In this document: positions 1-9,745 of the stretch, in pieces
Position numbering within the stretch: the stretch's first letter is position 1
Layout of the letters: each line of letters opens with the position of its first letter
Assembly: GCF_900465355.1 (NCBI RefSeq)
Contig: NZ_LS483254.1
Location: forward strand, 806,001-870,000
Length of the DNA: 64,000 nucleotides
DNA from: Candidatus Bipolaricaulis anaerobius
GTDB taxonomy: Bacteria; Bipolaricaulota; Bipolaricaulia; Bipolaricaulales; Bipolaricaulaceae
Direction of reading: 5' to 3'
Notes under the pieces: generated by a model
Told to the model about the DNA's origin: nothing
The model's database searches: none
The model's input: only the letters and a program-made list of their open reading frames with translations
Program-made: the position numbers and the translations under genes

Positions 1-183
1 GGCGACCTCCGAGCCCTCGTAGCCGATTGTTTTCTGCACCTGGGGTTGGAGGAGGAGGTGGAGGTCGGCCGCATCCACGTCGCAGTCAGCAAGCACCGCG
101 TCGTGGGCCAACGCGGCGAGGGAGGCGACAACGGTCGTCTTCCCAGTACCTCCTTTGCCGGAGATCACAACGAGTTCGGTCAT
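1..183 (-). CDS. MinD-family P-loop ATPase, N-terminal part (runs off window)
   Basis: The reading frame starts at an ATG at 183 and is open to the window edge, giving 61 residues. It begins with a deviant Walker A motif (SGKGGTGKTT, residues 8-17) and has the downstream ADCDVDAADLHL motif of MinD/Mrp-type ATPases. Its start overlaps the stop of the next gene upstream (ATGA), so the two ATPases are translationally coupled. Such ATPases occur in pairs with NifX-like proteins in orange-protein loci, where they may help metal-cluster assembly. The C-terminal two thirds, where a ferredoxin insertion would be expected, lie outside the window. Confidence 0.85.
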   Translation of the reverse strand, partial: MTELVVISGKGGTGKTTVVASLAALAHDAVLADCDVDAADLHLLLQPQVQKTIGYEGSEVA

Positions 184-1052
184 GGGGCTCGTGGTGCGGC
201 CTGGAGAATACCGTCGTAGAGCCCTCGGAAGGCCTCGTTCCACTCCGGGAATGCTGCGACGAGCGGGATGCCATGGGCGTAGGCGGCGGCGATGCGCCGG
301 TCCATGGGGATCCGCAGGAGCACGGTGATGCCCGCCTCGATACAGTACCGTTCGAGCGTGTCGGTGCCGATCCCATCCTTGCTGATCACAACCCCGGTCG
401 GGATGCCGAGGATCCGCGTCACCTCGGCTGCGAGCCGGAGATCGTGAAGGCCGAATGGGGTCGGTTCCGTCACGAGAACGGCGAAGTCCGCGCCCCGGAG
501 GGTTTCGATCACCGGGCACCCTGTACCAGGCGGGGCGTCAAGGATGGTCACTCGCTCATGGTCGATCCGTTCTTTCAGGCGGCGGACGATCGGGGTCGCC
601 ATCGGCTCCCCCACGTTGAGGACGCCGCGACGGAATCGGATGCCTTGGGCGTCTCCTTCCTCGATCCACCCGATGGTTCGCGGTACCTCCCGGATCGCAC
701 GCTCCGGACAGGCGAGGGCGCACAGCCCACACCCGTGGCAGAGCTCGGGGTGGAAGAGAACCTTCCTCGCGACCATGGCAAGGGCCCCAAACCGACATGC
801 CGCCGCGCAGAGGCCGCAGAACGTGCACCGGCCGAGGTCTACCTCGGGGACCAGGATCTCCACCGGCTCGTGGGCGGTGATCTGCGGGGCGAGAAAAAGG
901 TGGGCGTTCGGCTCCTCCACATCGCAGTCCACGAGCTCTACGGGAGTCCGATCGCCCAACGCTAACGCGAGGGACACGGCGACGGTCGTCTTGCCGGTGC
1001 CCCCTTTCCCTGAAGCCACGGCGATCCGCAGGGGCTCAGCCGCCGTGATCAT
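180..1052 (-). CDS. MinD-family ATPase with inserted two-cluster ferredoxin domain
   Basis: A 290-residue soluble ATPase. The P-loop GKGGTGKTT lies at residues 15-23 and is followed by VDCDVEEPNA. Eight cysteines in two CxxCxxCxxxC groups (about 76-86 and 105-115) predict two [4Fe-4S] clusters in an insertion typical of this MinD subfamily. The gene sits between a NifX-like gene, overlapping it by 17 nt, and a second MinD-type gene. This arrangement suggests ATP-dependent assembly or delivery of a metal-sulfur cofactor; that role is inferred from context and has not been shown for this protein. It is not a divisome MinD: no minC or minE is nearby, and no C-terminal amphipathic helix is evident. 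Confidence 0.9.
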   Translation of the reverse strand: MITAAEPLRIAVASGKGGTGKTTVAVSLALALGDRTPVELVDCDVEEPNAHLFLAPQITAHEPVEILVPEVDLGRCTFCGLCAAACRFGALAMVARKVLFHPELCHGCGLCALACPERAIREVPRTIGWIEEGDAQGIRFRRGVLNVGEPMATPIVRRLKERIDHERVTILDAPPGTGCPVIETLRGADFAVLVTEPTPFGLHDLRLAAEVTRILGIPTGVVISKDGIGTDTLERYCIEAGITVLLRIPMDRRIAAAYAHGIPLVAAFPEWNEAFRGLYDGILQAAPRAP

Positions 1053-1401
1053 GGAATAGGTGCCTAGCGCAGGCCTCAGCCCCGGGGAGTTTTCCTGATT
1101 GCCACGCCTGAATTGCCTCCCTCACCGTTCCTGAGGCCCCGGTACACACCTCGATGCCGCTTTCATTGAGGAGGGCGAGGGCCCTCCGGCCGAGGCCGGA
1201 ACACAGGACCACATCCACCCTGCTTTGGGCGAGGAGCTCGGCGGGGAGCCCTGCGCCGCCCATGTGCTCGGAGACGTTTTCGAACACTTCTACTTCACCG
1301 GTGTCGGTGTCGTAGATCGTGTAGGTGGGAACGCGGCCAAAATGCTCACCCACCCGATCGTCAAGGCCGCCTCCCCCTGCGGTGGGTACGCATACCCTCA
1401 T
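1036..1401 (-). CDS. NifX/NifB-C domain (dinitrogenase iron-molybdenum cofactor family) protein
   Basis: A 121-residue single-domain protein of the NifX/NafY fold. It begins MRVCVPTAGGGGLDDRVGEHFGR, a variant of the usual opening in which a conserved HFGR-type motif follows the first strand. Members of this family bind FeMo-co precursors or, in orange protein, a Mo-Cu-S cluster. No nif structural genes are present here, so a nitrogenase role is unlikely. Position between the Gly/Met-rich genes and the two ferredoxin-MinD ATPases suggests an orange-protein-like metal carrier. ATG start at 1401. Confidence 0.85.
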   Translation of the reverse strand: MRVCVPTAGGGGLDDRVGEHFGRVPTYTIYDTDTGEVEVFENVSEHMGGAGLPAELLAQSRVDVVLCSGLGRRALALLNESGIEVCTGASGTVREAIQAWQSGKLPGAEACARHLFHDHGG

Positions 1402-1411
1402 TTCCGTCTCC

Positions 1412-1636
1412 TCACCACGTCGGTGGATACGGGTAGGCCGGCGACTGCGGGCAATATGGCTGCCCCCTCATCTGGGGAACCGGTCTATACCCTCCGTAGC
1501 CCCAGTAGGGGGCGTAGCCGTACCGCCACCAACCCCTGGGGAGCCAGGGATAGAAGCGGCAGAATGGGTACGGATTGCCCATCCCGCGTCCCATCCCCCC
1601 GAAGCCGCGCCCGCGACCGTAGAACCCTCTAGGCAT
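1412..1636 (-). CDS. Small Gly/Tyr/Pro-rich protein (DUF5320-like)
   Basis: A 74-residue protein starting MPRGFYGRGRGFGGMGRGMG, followed by a Tyr/Pro/Trp-rich tail with WRYGYAPYWGYGGYR. Low-complexity proteins of this kind are regularly encoded beside NifX-like and ferredoxin-MinD genes and are grouped with DUF5320. No catalytic motif, signal peptide or membrane segment is visible. Its start overlaps the end of the upstream NifX-like gene by 8 nt, so it belongs to the same transcript. The function is unknown. Confidence 0.7.
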   Translation of the reverse strand: MPRGFYGRGRGFGGMGRGMGNPYPFCRFYPWLPRGWWRYGYAPYWGYGGYRPVPQMRGQPYCPQSPAYPYPPTW

Positions 1637-2246
1637 CTCGATCTCCCTCCTGCATCTCGCTCAGTCTCCGACGGACTTGGTCCAGCTGTTTCTCCAGATC
1701 CGCGATCCTCTGCTTCAGAGCCTGCGGATCCGCGTTCGGTCCGGGGCCCTCCTGTCCAGAAACGGCCCCTCGTCCTGCGGTGTACATGCCCCCGCCGAGC
1801 CCGCCGCCCATGCCTTGTCCCATGCCACGACCCATCCCTGCCCGACGCCCCATCCCCCTTCCGGGGCTTCCCCCCATGCCGGGGCCCGGCGCGGCCGCCC
1901 TAGGGCTCGGGGCAAGCCTCCCGGAGGTGTAGGCGAGCACGGCCTCCTGCACCGTCATCCCGCTGACGGGGATCATCTGGATCCCCGCGGCGGAGAAGAC
2001 GCTCGAGACGTTCGGGCCGAAGTTGCCGGCGAGGGCAACCTGCGGCGCGTGCTTGGCGACCAGCTGGGCGGCCTGGATCCCCGCCCCGGAGCCCGCGTCC
2101 TGGAATGGGTTCGGGATGACCTGGGATCCGCGAATCTCCGCGCCGTCGAGCTCGACGATCGTGAACGTCGGAGCCCGGCCGAACACTGGGGAGATGTGGT
2201 CACCCAGCCCACCGTTCCCCGTTGCTGCCAGCAACCGTACGCTCAT
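1629..2246 (-). CDS. NifX-domain protein with C-terminal coiled coil
   Basis: A 205-residue protein. The first ~105 residues form a NifX-like domain (opening MSVRLLAATGNGGLGDHISP, with VFGRAPTFTIVE). A Gly/Met/Pro-rich linker follows and then a predicted coiled coil near the C-terminus (DPQALKQRIADLEKQLDQV). ATG 2246 is chosen because the family homology begins there and because it overlaps the upstream stop (ATGA); an open frame further upstream has no homology. The fusion of a putative metal-binding domain to a coiled coil suggests an oligomeric carrier or scaffold. It shares the coiled-coil tail with the small protein encoded just upstream. Confidence 0.8.
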   Translation of the reverse strand: MSVRLLAATGNGGLGDHISPVFGRAPTFTIVELDGAEIRGSQVIPNPFQDAGSGAGIQAAQLVAKHAPQVALAGNFGPNVSSVFSAAGIQMIPVSGMTVQEAVLAYTSGRLAPSPRAAAPGPGMGGSPGRGMGRRAGMGRGMGQGMGGGLGGGMYTAGRGAVSGQEGPGPNADPQALKQRIADLEKQLDQVRRRLSEMQEGDRDA

Positions 2247-2551
2247 GCCGACCCCGCGGTGAGTTCGTCCAGCCGCGTCTTGATCTGGGCCAGTTCGGCC
2301 TCCAGTGCCTGAGCTCGGCTGGACAGGAAGGCCACCTCGTCCTCCTGGCTCGGAGCTGCCATCCCCCCTGGACCCTGCCCCCACGGGGGGGCCGGCGGAA
2401 CCCCCTGAGCCCACCATGACGCGAACGCAGGCACTTGGCCTGTCTGAGCGAGGTACGCCGCCCCCGGCGGCATCCCGCCCCAGCCCGGGGAGTATCCGAA
2501 CCGCATCCAGCCCGGGAGTCCGGTTGCGTAGTACATGTTCCGGTAGCGCAT
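2243..2551 (-). CDS. Small DUF5320-like protein with C-terminal coiled coil
   Basis: A 102-residue protein beginning MRYRNMYYATGLPGWMRFGY. It has a Gly/Pro/Trp-rich N-terminal half and a helical, coiled-coil tail (AFLSSRAQALEAELAQIKT). ATG 2551 is supported by a GGTGAT ribosome-binding site just upstream and by a near-consensus promoter with its -10 element about 20 nt before the start. It is the first gene of the leftward NifX/MinD operon. No enzymatic motif is visible; partner or scaffold functions are plausible. Confidence 0.75.
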   Translation of the reverse strand: MRYRNMYYATGLPGWMRFGYSPGWGGMPPGAAYLAQTGQVPAFASWWAQGVPPAPPWGQGPGGMAAPSQEDEVAFLSSRAQALEAELAQIKTRLDELTAGSA

Positions 2552-2570
2552 GGATATCACCTCGACGAAC

Positions 2571-2598
2571 ATTGTAAGCATACGCTCACAACTGTCAA
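2571..2598 (-). promoter_or_regulatory. Strong sigma-70 type promoter of the NifX/MinD operon
   Basis: On the minus strand TTGACA (2598-2593) is separated by 16 bp from TACAAT (2576-2571). Transcription would start near 2564, leaving a short leader before the ATG at 2551. This is the closest match to a consensus promoter seen in the window. Confidence 0.75.
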
Positions 2599-2607
2599 GA
2601 GCGAGTA

Positions 2608-2622
2608 TGCGAATGATTCGCA
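2608..2622. promoter_or_regulatory. Inverted-repeat operator candidate between divergent genes
   Basis: TGCGAATGATTCGCA has perfect 7-bp arms around one central base. It lies 10 bp upstream of the -35 box of the leftward operon and about 47 bp before the -10-like box of the DUF134 gene. A looser inverted repeat (GCATACGCTC / GAGCGAGTATGC) overlaps the promoter itself. The divergently encoded HTH protein is the natural candidate ligand; this is inference. Confidence 0.5.
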
Positions 2623-2668
2623 CCTGCTGATTCCGTTGCTTTTCATTGCAGGATGGGATCCGGGTCAC

Positions 2669-2674
2669 TACCAT
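2669..2674 (+). promoter_or_regulatory. TANNNT box for leaderless transcription of the DUF134 gene
   Basis: TACCAT lies exactly 6 nt before the ATG at 2681, and no Shine-Dalgarno sequence is present in the gap. This is the spacing expected of a -10 element that places transcription start at the start codon. Confidence 0.45.
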
Positions 2675-2680
2675 CGCTCT

Positions 2681-3028
2681 ATGCCGAGGCCTCCCAAGCC
2701 CCGTTGGTGCGAAGCTCGTCCCCCCCAGCAGGGGTTCAAACCGGTGGGAGTGCCGCTACGCGGGCTGGAGATGGTAAACCTGTTCCTGGACGAGTTCGAG
2801 GCCCTTCGACTGTGCGACCTCCTCGGGCTCGATCAGGATGAGGCGGGCAAGAAGATGGGCGTCTCTCGGGCAACGGTGCAGCGGCTTCTCACCGCGGGAC
2901 GGGCGAAGGTTGCGGACGCACTCGTTCATGGGAAGGGGATCGTGTTCACCGGGGGGGACCACATCCGCATGCCCCCGGGGCGCCATCGGTGGGGCGGCCG
3001 CCGTGGGGAGGGTACCATCGGCCCATGA
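2681..3028 (+). CDS. DUF134 HTH regulator
   Basis: A 115-residue protein opening MPRPPKPRWCEARPP, with VNLFLDEFEALRLCDLLGLD and then KKMGVSRATVQRLLTAGR, the helix-turn-helix of DUF134/sigma-70 region 4-like proteins (about residues 45-80). DUF134 proteins are habitually encoded beside NifX-like and ferredoxin-MinD genes, as here, and are presumed to regulate them. ATG 2681 is where the family homology starts; the frame is open further upstream but without homology. There is no ribosome-binding site, and a TANNNT box sits 6 nt upstream. The divergent intergenic region carries a 15-bp inverted repeat that may be its operator. Confidence 0.85.
   Translation: MPRPPKPRWCEARPPQQGFKPVGVPLRGLEMVNLFLDEFEALRLCDLLGLDQDEAGKKMGVSRATVQRLLTAGRAKVADALVHGKGIVFTGGDHIRMPPGRHRWGGRRGEGTIGP
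3013..3018 (+). promoter_or_regulatory. TANNNT box upstream of the membrane thioredoxin
   Basis: TACCAT is 6 nt before ATG 3025, inside the 3' end of the DUF134 gene, with no Shine-Dalgarno sequence between them. It repeats the arrangement at 2669. It could be coincidental because the gene is also coupled to its neighbour by an ATGA overlap. Confidence 0.35.
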
Positions 3029-3516
3029 TGCGCTGGGGTGGGTTGATCGTGGCCCTTGCCGTCCCCGTGGTGGCACTCGCTGTTCCCGTCGAGCTCCACT
3101 ACTTCTGGGCCGCCACCTGTCCGGACTGCCAGGTGATGAAGGCCTACCTGCGGACCCTGGCCGCGGACTACCCCGACCTGCGGATCATCGAGCACGAGGT
3201 CGCCTACAGCGCTAGCGAGTTCCGGCTGATGGTGGACCTCGCCGCGGCCTACGGGGTTACCGAGGTGGCCACGCCGGTGGTCGTGGTGGGGGACCTCGCA
3301 AGCGTCGGCATCGGCCGCGCGGCGGAGCTGCGGATCGCCGAGGAGGTGGCGCGGTGCGCCGCCGAGGGGTGTGAATCGCCCCTCACCCGCCTCCATCCTG
3401 TTCCCATCCCCCCTCCGGACGACGAGGGCGCCCCGCCGGGCTCGGGCTCGTGGGGCGTTGCCCTCGTGTTTGGCCTGGTGGCCGTCCTCCTCGTGGCGTG
3501 GATCGTGACGAGGTAG
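3025..3516 (+). CDS. Membrane-anchored thioredoxin-like protein
   Basis: A 163-residue protein with an N-terminal hydrophobic segment or signal (about 5-21), a thioredoxin-type redox motif FWAATCPDCQVMK (Cys32 and Cys35), a linker rich in Pro and Gly, and a C-terminal membrane segment (about 142-160) ending in Thr-Arg. The CxxC pair implies thiol-disulfide exchange on the outer face of the membrane. The start overlaps the stop of the DUF134 gene (ATGATG), so GTG or downstream starts need not be invoked; the second ATG at 3028 is an alternative. Its partner is unknown. Confidence 0.75.
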   Translation: MMRWGGLIVALAVPVVALAVPVELHYFWAATCPDCQVMKAYLRTLAADYPDLRIIEHEVAYSASEFRLMVDLAAAYGVTEVATPVVVVGDLASVGIGRAAELRIAEEVARCAAEGCESPLTRLHPVPIPPPDDEGAPPGSGSWGVALVFGLVAVLLVAWIVTR

Positions 3517-3558
3517 CCGGGGGATCGGAGGGGACTCCCGTGCCCCGACAGCCTGAAC

Positions 3559-3564
3559 TACAAT
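3559..3564 (+). promoter_or_regulatory. TACAAT -10 box directly before uvrB
   Basis: TACAAT lies 7 nt before the ATG at 3572, so transcription would begin at or within a base or two of the start codon. No -35 consensus is obvious. Confidence 0.5.
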
Positions 3565-3571
3565 CGGGGTG

Positions 3572-5560
<1,989 letters not shown>

Positions 5561-5671
5561 GGCGTTAGCGTGCCCGGCGCCTCCGCGCCGTCCCCGTGCC
5601 CGGCACCCTCGGACTACGGGACCGGAGTTCCAGAAGTCGAAGATCCCTTGATTCTCCACAGCGTCCCACGA

Positions 5672-6250
5672 TCACCGCCACAGCTCGACCGGCTGTGCGG
5701 GGGTGAGCATCCGGTTCAGGTCAGGCCTCCGCCCGATGGGCAGGTAGCGAAGCAGGATCCCGTAGAACGCACCCTCCTCCTCGAAGAAGAGGTCGAGGAA
5801 CGGATCGGACAGGACCTCCCCCACGTTGTCCCAGGTCACGGTGAGGGAGATCCCGAACGGAACCCCGTGTGCTCGGAGATACGTCATTGCTTGCTGGATG
5901 CCGCGGAACCTCCCGTTCCCCCGCCGACGGTCCGTGATCTCTTCACCCCCCTCGACGGAGATAGCAGGGGTCAGATTTCCGAGCTTCCCGAGCCTCTGCG
6001 CGACGTCAAGGGTGATGAGGGTGCCGTTCGTGAATAGGAGGTAGAGGAACCTTCGGTGGCGGGCGACAAGGTCGAGAACGTCGTCCCGTCGCTCTTGTAG
6101 AGGAGGGGGGGGCCGCCGGAGAGGACGACGAGCCGGGCGTCCCAGCGTTCTCGGCCCTCGGCGAGAACCCGGTCGAGGATGGGCCTCGGCGTAGCAGTCC
6201 GAGCAGCGAAGGTTGAAGAAAGGATGTAGAATCGACGCGCCAGGCCACCT
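5672..6250 (-). pseudogene. Decayed radical-SAM protein gene
   Basis: Three minus-strand frames together give one recognisable radical-SAM protein. The first segment is HPFFNLRCSDCYAEAHP, in which Phe replaces the first Cys of the CxxxCxxC motif. It is followed by RVLAEGRERWDARLVVLSGG and LLYKSDG, then LLFTNGTLITLDVAQRLG, SVEGGEEITDRRRGNGRFRG and finally the tail ending PAQPVELWR. Frame changes are needed near 6180 and near 6088. A run of eight G at 6105-6112 falls where GGEPLL would be expected. No start codon or intact N-terminus is visible. The neighbours are unrelated, so this looks like a gene in decay. Confidence 0.75.
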
Positions 6251-6285
6251 GTCAACGCAGGGCCCATGGCTTAGGGGGTGATCTT

Positions 6286-6471
6286 ATGGCTGCGACGTTC
6301 GAGCTCTACAAGGACAAGAGCGACAAATGGCGGTGGCGACTCCGGCACTCCAACACCAACGTGATCGCGTCCTCGGGGGAGTCCTACTCCTCGAAGGAAG
6401 CCGCGATGAACGGTATCGAGTCGGTGAAGGAGAACGCGAAGGGGGCTCCGATCAAGGAAGTGAAGGAGTAG
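6286..6471 (+). CDS. DUF1508 (YegP-like) protein
   Basis: A 61-residue protein, MAATFELYKDKSDKWRWRLR followed by NTNVIASSGESYSSKEAAMNGIESVK. This is one complete YegP/DUF1508 repeat (FELYKDKxGxWRWRLxxxNGxVIAxSGExYxxKxxAxxGI). A GGGGGTGAT ribosome-binding site precedes the ATG. It is cytosolic, with no catalytic residues known for the family; YegP homologues are small folded proteins of unknown role. The gene is lightly set between the radical-SAM remnant and the next small gene. Confidence 0.9.
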   Translation: MAATFELYKDKSDKWRWRLRHSNTNVIASSGESYSSKEAAMNGIESVKENAKGAPIKEVKE

Positions 6472-6597
6472 ACCCTTTTCCCCCACTGCCCTCGCTGAAG
6501 GGCAGGGACGCGCGAAGCCTGAGGGAGGAAGAGAGAGCTTGAGCTCTTCTCCCCGGGGTTTTGTAGTGGATATTGTCTGGCGAGACAGGAGGAAGCT

Positions 6598-6975
6598 GTG
6601 GAACTCATCAAGATGATCACGAGCCAACTGGGGGTCACCGAGGAACAGGCCAAGGGAGGAGCCGGTCTTCTCCTCTCGCTTGCCAAAGGGAAGCTGGGAG
6701 AGCAAGACTTTGCCAAGATCGCGAAGACGGTCCCCGGGGCCGATGACCTCCTCTCCAAAATCCCCTCAGGAGGCATTGGCGGGATGCTCGGGGGGCTCGC
6801 GAAGAAGGTCACCGGGGGCGGCGGGCTAGCTGATCTGGCAAGCCTTGCCGGGGGGTTCAAGAAGCTGGGGCTCGAGAGCGACATGGTAGGGAAGTTCGTC
6901 CCGATCGTCGTGTCTTTCGTGCAATCGAGGGGGGGAGATGCCGTCAAGGGCCTTCTAGAGAAGGCACTGAAGTAG
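6598..6975 (+). CDS. DUF2780-type small helical protein
   Basis: A 125-residue protein with a GTG start at 6598, preceded by AGGAGG. It opens MELIKMITSQLGVTEEQAKG, with a central Gly-rich stretch (IPSGGIGGMLGGLAKKVTGG) and a helical C-terminus ending LLEKALK. The length and pattern match DUF2780 (VcgC/VcgE-like) proteins. No signal peptide is clear. The function of the family is not established. The 126-bp gap upstream contains a 7-bp stem-loop (6486-6505) without a T tract. Confidence 0.7.
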   Translation: MELIKMITSQLGVTEEQAKGGAGLLLSLAKGKLGEQDFAKIAKTVPGADDLLSKIPSGGIGGMLGGLAKKVTGGGGLADLASLAGGFKKLGLESDMVGKFVPIVVSFVQSRGGDAVKGLLEKALK

Positions 6976-7114
6976 ATCTTCAGAAACCACCGAGGACGTA
7001 CCGCCACGTCTGCGGTCGGCGGAGGAGCTCAGCCTCCAGGAGGAGGGCGGGGGGCCCGGCTGGACCCGCGAGCAGCCATTTCCCCACGGCGCGCGGCGTC
7101 ATCTTTCCCCGAGG

Positions 7115-8236
7115 CTACCCCGGCTTTCGTCCGGCGGTGCCCCGAGGTCGGGCCGGGTGAGCTCTTTTTTCCCCCGGCACGAGATCCGTGGTCGCGGTCA
7201 GCCCCGCCACGACGTGGGCGATGAGTTTCGCCGCGTTCGCGACATCTGTCAGGGACACGACCTCGCACGGGGAGTGCATGTACCGGTTGGGGATCGAGAC
7301 GAGGGCGGTGGCCACCCCGGCCCGGTTGAGCTGGATCGCGTTGGCGTCCGTCCCGGTCCCGGCGGGCGCTGGCTCCACTTGGTACGGGATCTTCGCCTTT
7401 TTGGCCGTCGCCACAACGAGGTCGAACAGCTTGGGGTTGATGTTCGGCCCCCGGGCGATCACAGGGCCCTTGCCGAGCATGATCTCGCCGAGCCTTTTCT
7501 TCTCCCCCTCTGTGCCGGGGGTGTCGGTGGTGTGGCACACGTCCACGGCGATCCCCACCGTCGGATCGAGGCCATAGGCGCTCGTCCGCGCCCCGCGGAG
7601 GCCGATCTCCTCCTGGACGGTGGCCACCGCGAACACGGCCGCCTTCGGCTTGAGGGCCTTGAGCTGGCGCAGCGCCTCGAGGACGACGAACGCCCCGATC
7701 CGGTCATCCACGCCGCGGGCGACGAGGAGGTCGTCGGACAGCCGGTCCGGATTGTGGGCGAGGACGATCGGGTCCCCGATCTCCACCTTCTTCAGGGCGT
7801 CGGCCTTCGATTCGGCACCGATGTCGATCCACAAATCCTCGACCTTGACCACCTTCTTGCGGTCCTCCTCGTCGAGGAGATGGATTGGCTTGCGGCCGAT
7901 TACCCCGAGGACGCGGCCCGTCTTCGTCTGCACCCATACCCGCTGGCCGGGGAGGATTTGGCCGTCCCAGCCCCCGATCGGGCGGGCATAGAGGTAGCCC
8001 GAGTCCGTCACGTGGGACACCATGAGCCCGATCTCGTCCATGTGCCCGGCGAGCATCACCCGCGGGGCAGCGGATTCGTTGACGGACGCGAACGCGTTCC
8101 CGTGAAGGTCCACCCACGTCCGCTCCGCGAACTTGCCCGCTTCCTCCCGCCATACCGCTGCCGCCTCGGCCTCGAACCCCGACGGGCTGATCGTCGCGAG
8201 AAACCTTTCCAGGAACGCAACCTTACCCTTGTCCAT
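7115..8236 (-). CDS. M42 family glutamyl-type aminopeptidase
   Basis: A 373-residue cytosolic metallopeptidase of the M42 (TET/FrvX) family. The metal and catalytic residues are visible in order: AGHMDEIG, RGVDDRIGAF, VATVQEEIGLRGARTS, AVDVCHTTDTPG and NRYMHSPCEVV. These enzymes form dodecameric tetrahedra that trim peptides from the N-terminus, and are common in thermophiles and archaea. The last ~25 residues are Arg/Pro-rich and extend past the usual end. The gene is alone and divergent from the sugar transporter; TAGACT at about 8262-8267 on the minus strand could be its -10 element. Confidence 0.93.
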   Translation of the reverse strand: MDKGKVAFLERFLATISPSGFEAEAAAVWREEAGKFAERTWVDLHGNAFASVNESAAPRVMLAGHMDEIGLMVSHVTDSGYLYARPIGGWDGQILPGQRVWVQTKTGRVLGVIGRKPIHLLDEEDRKKVVKVEDLWIDIGAESKADALKKVEIGDPIVLAHNPDRLSDDLLVARGVDDRIGAFVVLEALRQLKALKPKAAVFAVATVQEEIGLRGARTSAYGLDPTVGIAVDVCHTTDTPGTEGEKKRLGEIMLGKGPVIARGPNINPKLFDLVVATAKKAKIPYQVEPAPAGTGTDANAIQLNRAGVATALVSIPNRYMHSPCEVVSLTDVANAAKLIAHVVAGLTATTDLVPGEKRAHPARPRGTAGRKPG

Positions 8237-8434
8237 CGTGCTCCCTCCCGTTCACAAGATGAAGGAGTCTACCACGTTGGGGCGACCCGCACTGGGCGAA
8301 GCGGGATCCGAGGGGTATACTGGCAGGAGAACGGGTTTTGTCGCTCCGCGAGGGGGGTGAGAGCCGTCAGAAAGGGCGTGGCGTTGCGGTCGAGAGAACC
8401 GGGAAGGCAGTGAAGTTCTAAGGAGGCAACGCAC

Positions 8435-9712
8435 ATGAAACGGGTGGCTTGGATTGCGGTAGCTCTCTTGGCGATGGGCGCGGTGGCCATGGCGGCCAAT
8501 CCGGTCAAGATCACGTTCTGGACACATGAAGACCCCAACCGGACGCCGCTTGAGGAGGAGTACATCCGACGGTTCGAGGCGCTCTACCCCCACGTGACGA
8601 TCGAGCGGGTGACCTACCCGTCGGCGAAGATCGCGGAGGTGCTGTTGACGGCGTTCGCGGCGGGCCAGGGACCGGACATGTTCAACCTCGAGATCAACGA
8701 CGCGTATCCCTACCTCGTCATGGGCCGGGTCGCGCCGCTGCGGCCGGAGTGGGTGGGCTACGCGGACGTGGACACGATCCTCGGGGCGTACCTCGAGGGG
8801 ACCCTCGATCCCGTCTATCGGGACGGCCAACTGTACGGCTTGCCGCTTGAGCTGACGATCTGGTCAGTGTTTGTGAACAAGAAGTACTTCCGGGAGGTCG
8901 GCCTCGACCCGGACACGGACTACCCGCGGACCTGGGAGCAGATGATGGAGGTCTCGGAGAAGCTCGTCATCCGCGAGGGCGAGATCATCAAGCGCCGGGG
9001 GTTCGACTTCCGCTACGGGTATTACCTTGAATGGCTGTTGCCAATGGTCGAGCAGCTCGGCGGGTCGTTCCTCAGCCCGGACGGGCAGACAGCAATCATC
9101 AATGACGAGGCGTGGCTCCAGGTGCTGCGGTACCTCCAGCAGTGGGGCCCGCTTGGGAAGAACCTCGGTTCCCCCACCTACAAGGCGGCCCGCTCGCTCT
9201 TCAACTTTGACCGGAACGAAGTGACGATGTGTTTGAGCGGCTTCTACCAGATCGCCCGGATCAGGAACGACAACCCGGCGTTCTACGAGAGCGGCGAGTG
9301 GATGGTCATTCCGTTCCCCGTGTTTGAGAACGCGGTCCAGGACATAGCTGCCCACTACTACGGGCACTACTACATGGTGAACGCGCAGAGCTCACGTGAG
9401 ACCCAGGAGTGGACATGGCGGTTCATCGCCTACATGCTCTCGAACCCGGAGGAGTACCTCACCAAGGCCGGCCTGATCCAGCCTCGGAACGACCTCCTTG
9501 CCTCCGATGTGTACGCAGCGCAGCCGTTCGGCGACGTGTTCGCGGCGGACATGGCCCGCTCGTCGATGGTGCAGTTGCACGTGGCCAACCCGGAGTTCAA
9601 GCAGCTCCTGGATGACGCCGTGAAGGCAGTGATGCTGCAGGGCGTGACCCCGGAGGATGCCTTGGCCACGCTGCGGCGGAAGGCGAACGAGGTCCTCGCG
9701 GAGTACAAGTAG
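8435..9712 (+). CDS. ABC sugar transporter, substrate-binding protein
   Basis: A 425-residue family 1 extracellular solute-binding protein. An N-terminal signal (MKRVAWIAVALLAMGAVAMA) is followed by KITFWTHEDPNR, the usual first strand of this fold. A good ribosome-binding site (AAGGAGG) precedes the ATG. It binds an unknown sugar or glycoside outside the cell and hands it to the two permeases downstream. A terminator-like hairpin separates it from them, which would keep the binding protein in excess. No lipobox Cys is visible at the cleavage site. TATACT at 8316-8321 may be the -10 box. Confidence 0.92.
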   Translation: MKRVAWIAVALLAMGAVAMAANPVKITFWTHEDPNRTPLEEEYIRRFEALYPHVTIERVTYPSAKIAEVLLTAFAAGQGPDMFNLEINDAYPYLVMGRVAPLRPEWVGYADVDTILGAYLEGTLDPVYRDGQLYGLPLELTIWSVFVNKKYFREVGLDPDTDYPRTWEQMMEVSEKLVIREGEIIKRRGFDFRYGYYLEWLLPMVEQLGGSFLSPDGQTAIINDEAWLQVLRYLQQWGPLGKNLGSPTYKAARSLFNFDRNEVTMCLSGFYQIARIRNDNPAFYESGEWMVIPFPVFENAVQDIAAHYYGHYYMVNAQSSRETQEWTWRFIAYMLSNPEEYLTKAGLIQPRNDLLASDVYAAQPFGDVFAADMARSSMVQLHVANPEFKQLLDDAVKAVMLQGVTPEDALATLRRKANEVLAEYK

Positions 9713-9745
9713 CCATATGGGCAGCATGGGTAACTAAGGCAGGAA

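Noticed and set aside
180-1052. A Min cell-division system
   Set aside because: The MinD-like ATPases carry ferredoxin insertions and NifX neighbours; MinC, MinE and the membrane-targeting helix are absent.
1036-1401. Nitrogenase cofactor assembly
   Set aside because: The NifX-like proteins are the only link; there are no nifHDK, nifE, nifN or nifB genes, and MinD plus DUF134 neighbours point to a different cofactor.
6486-6505. A terminator after the DUF1508 gene
   Set aside because: CTGCCCT/AGGGCAG forms a 7-bp stem but no T run follows on the plus strand.
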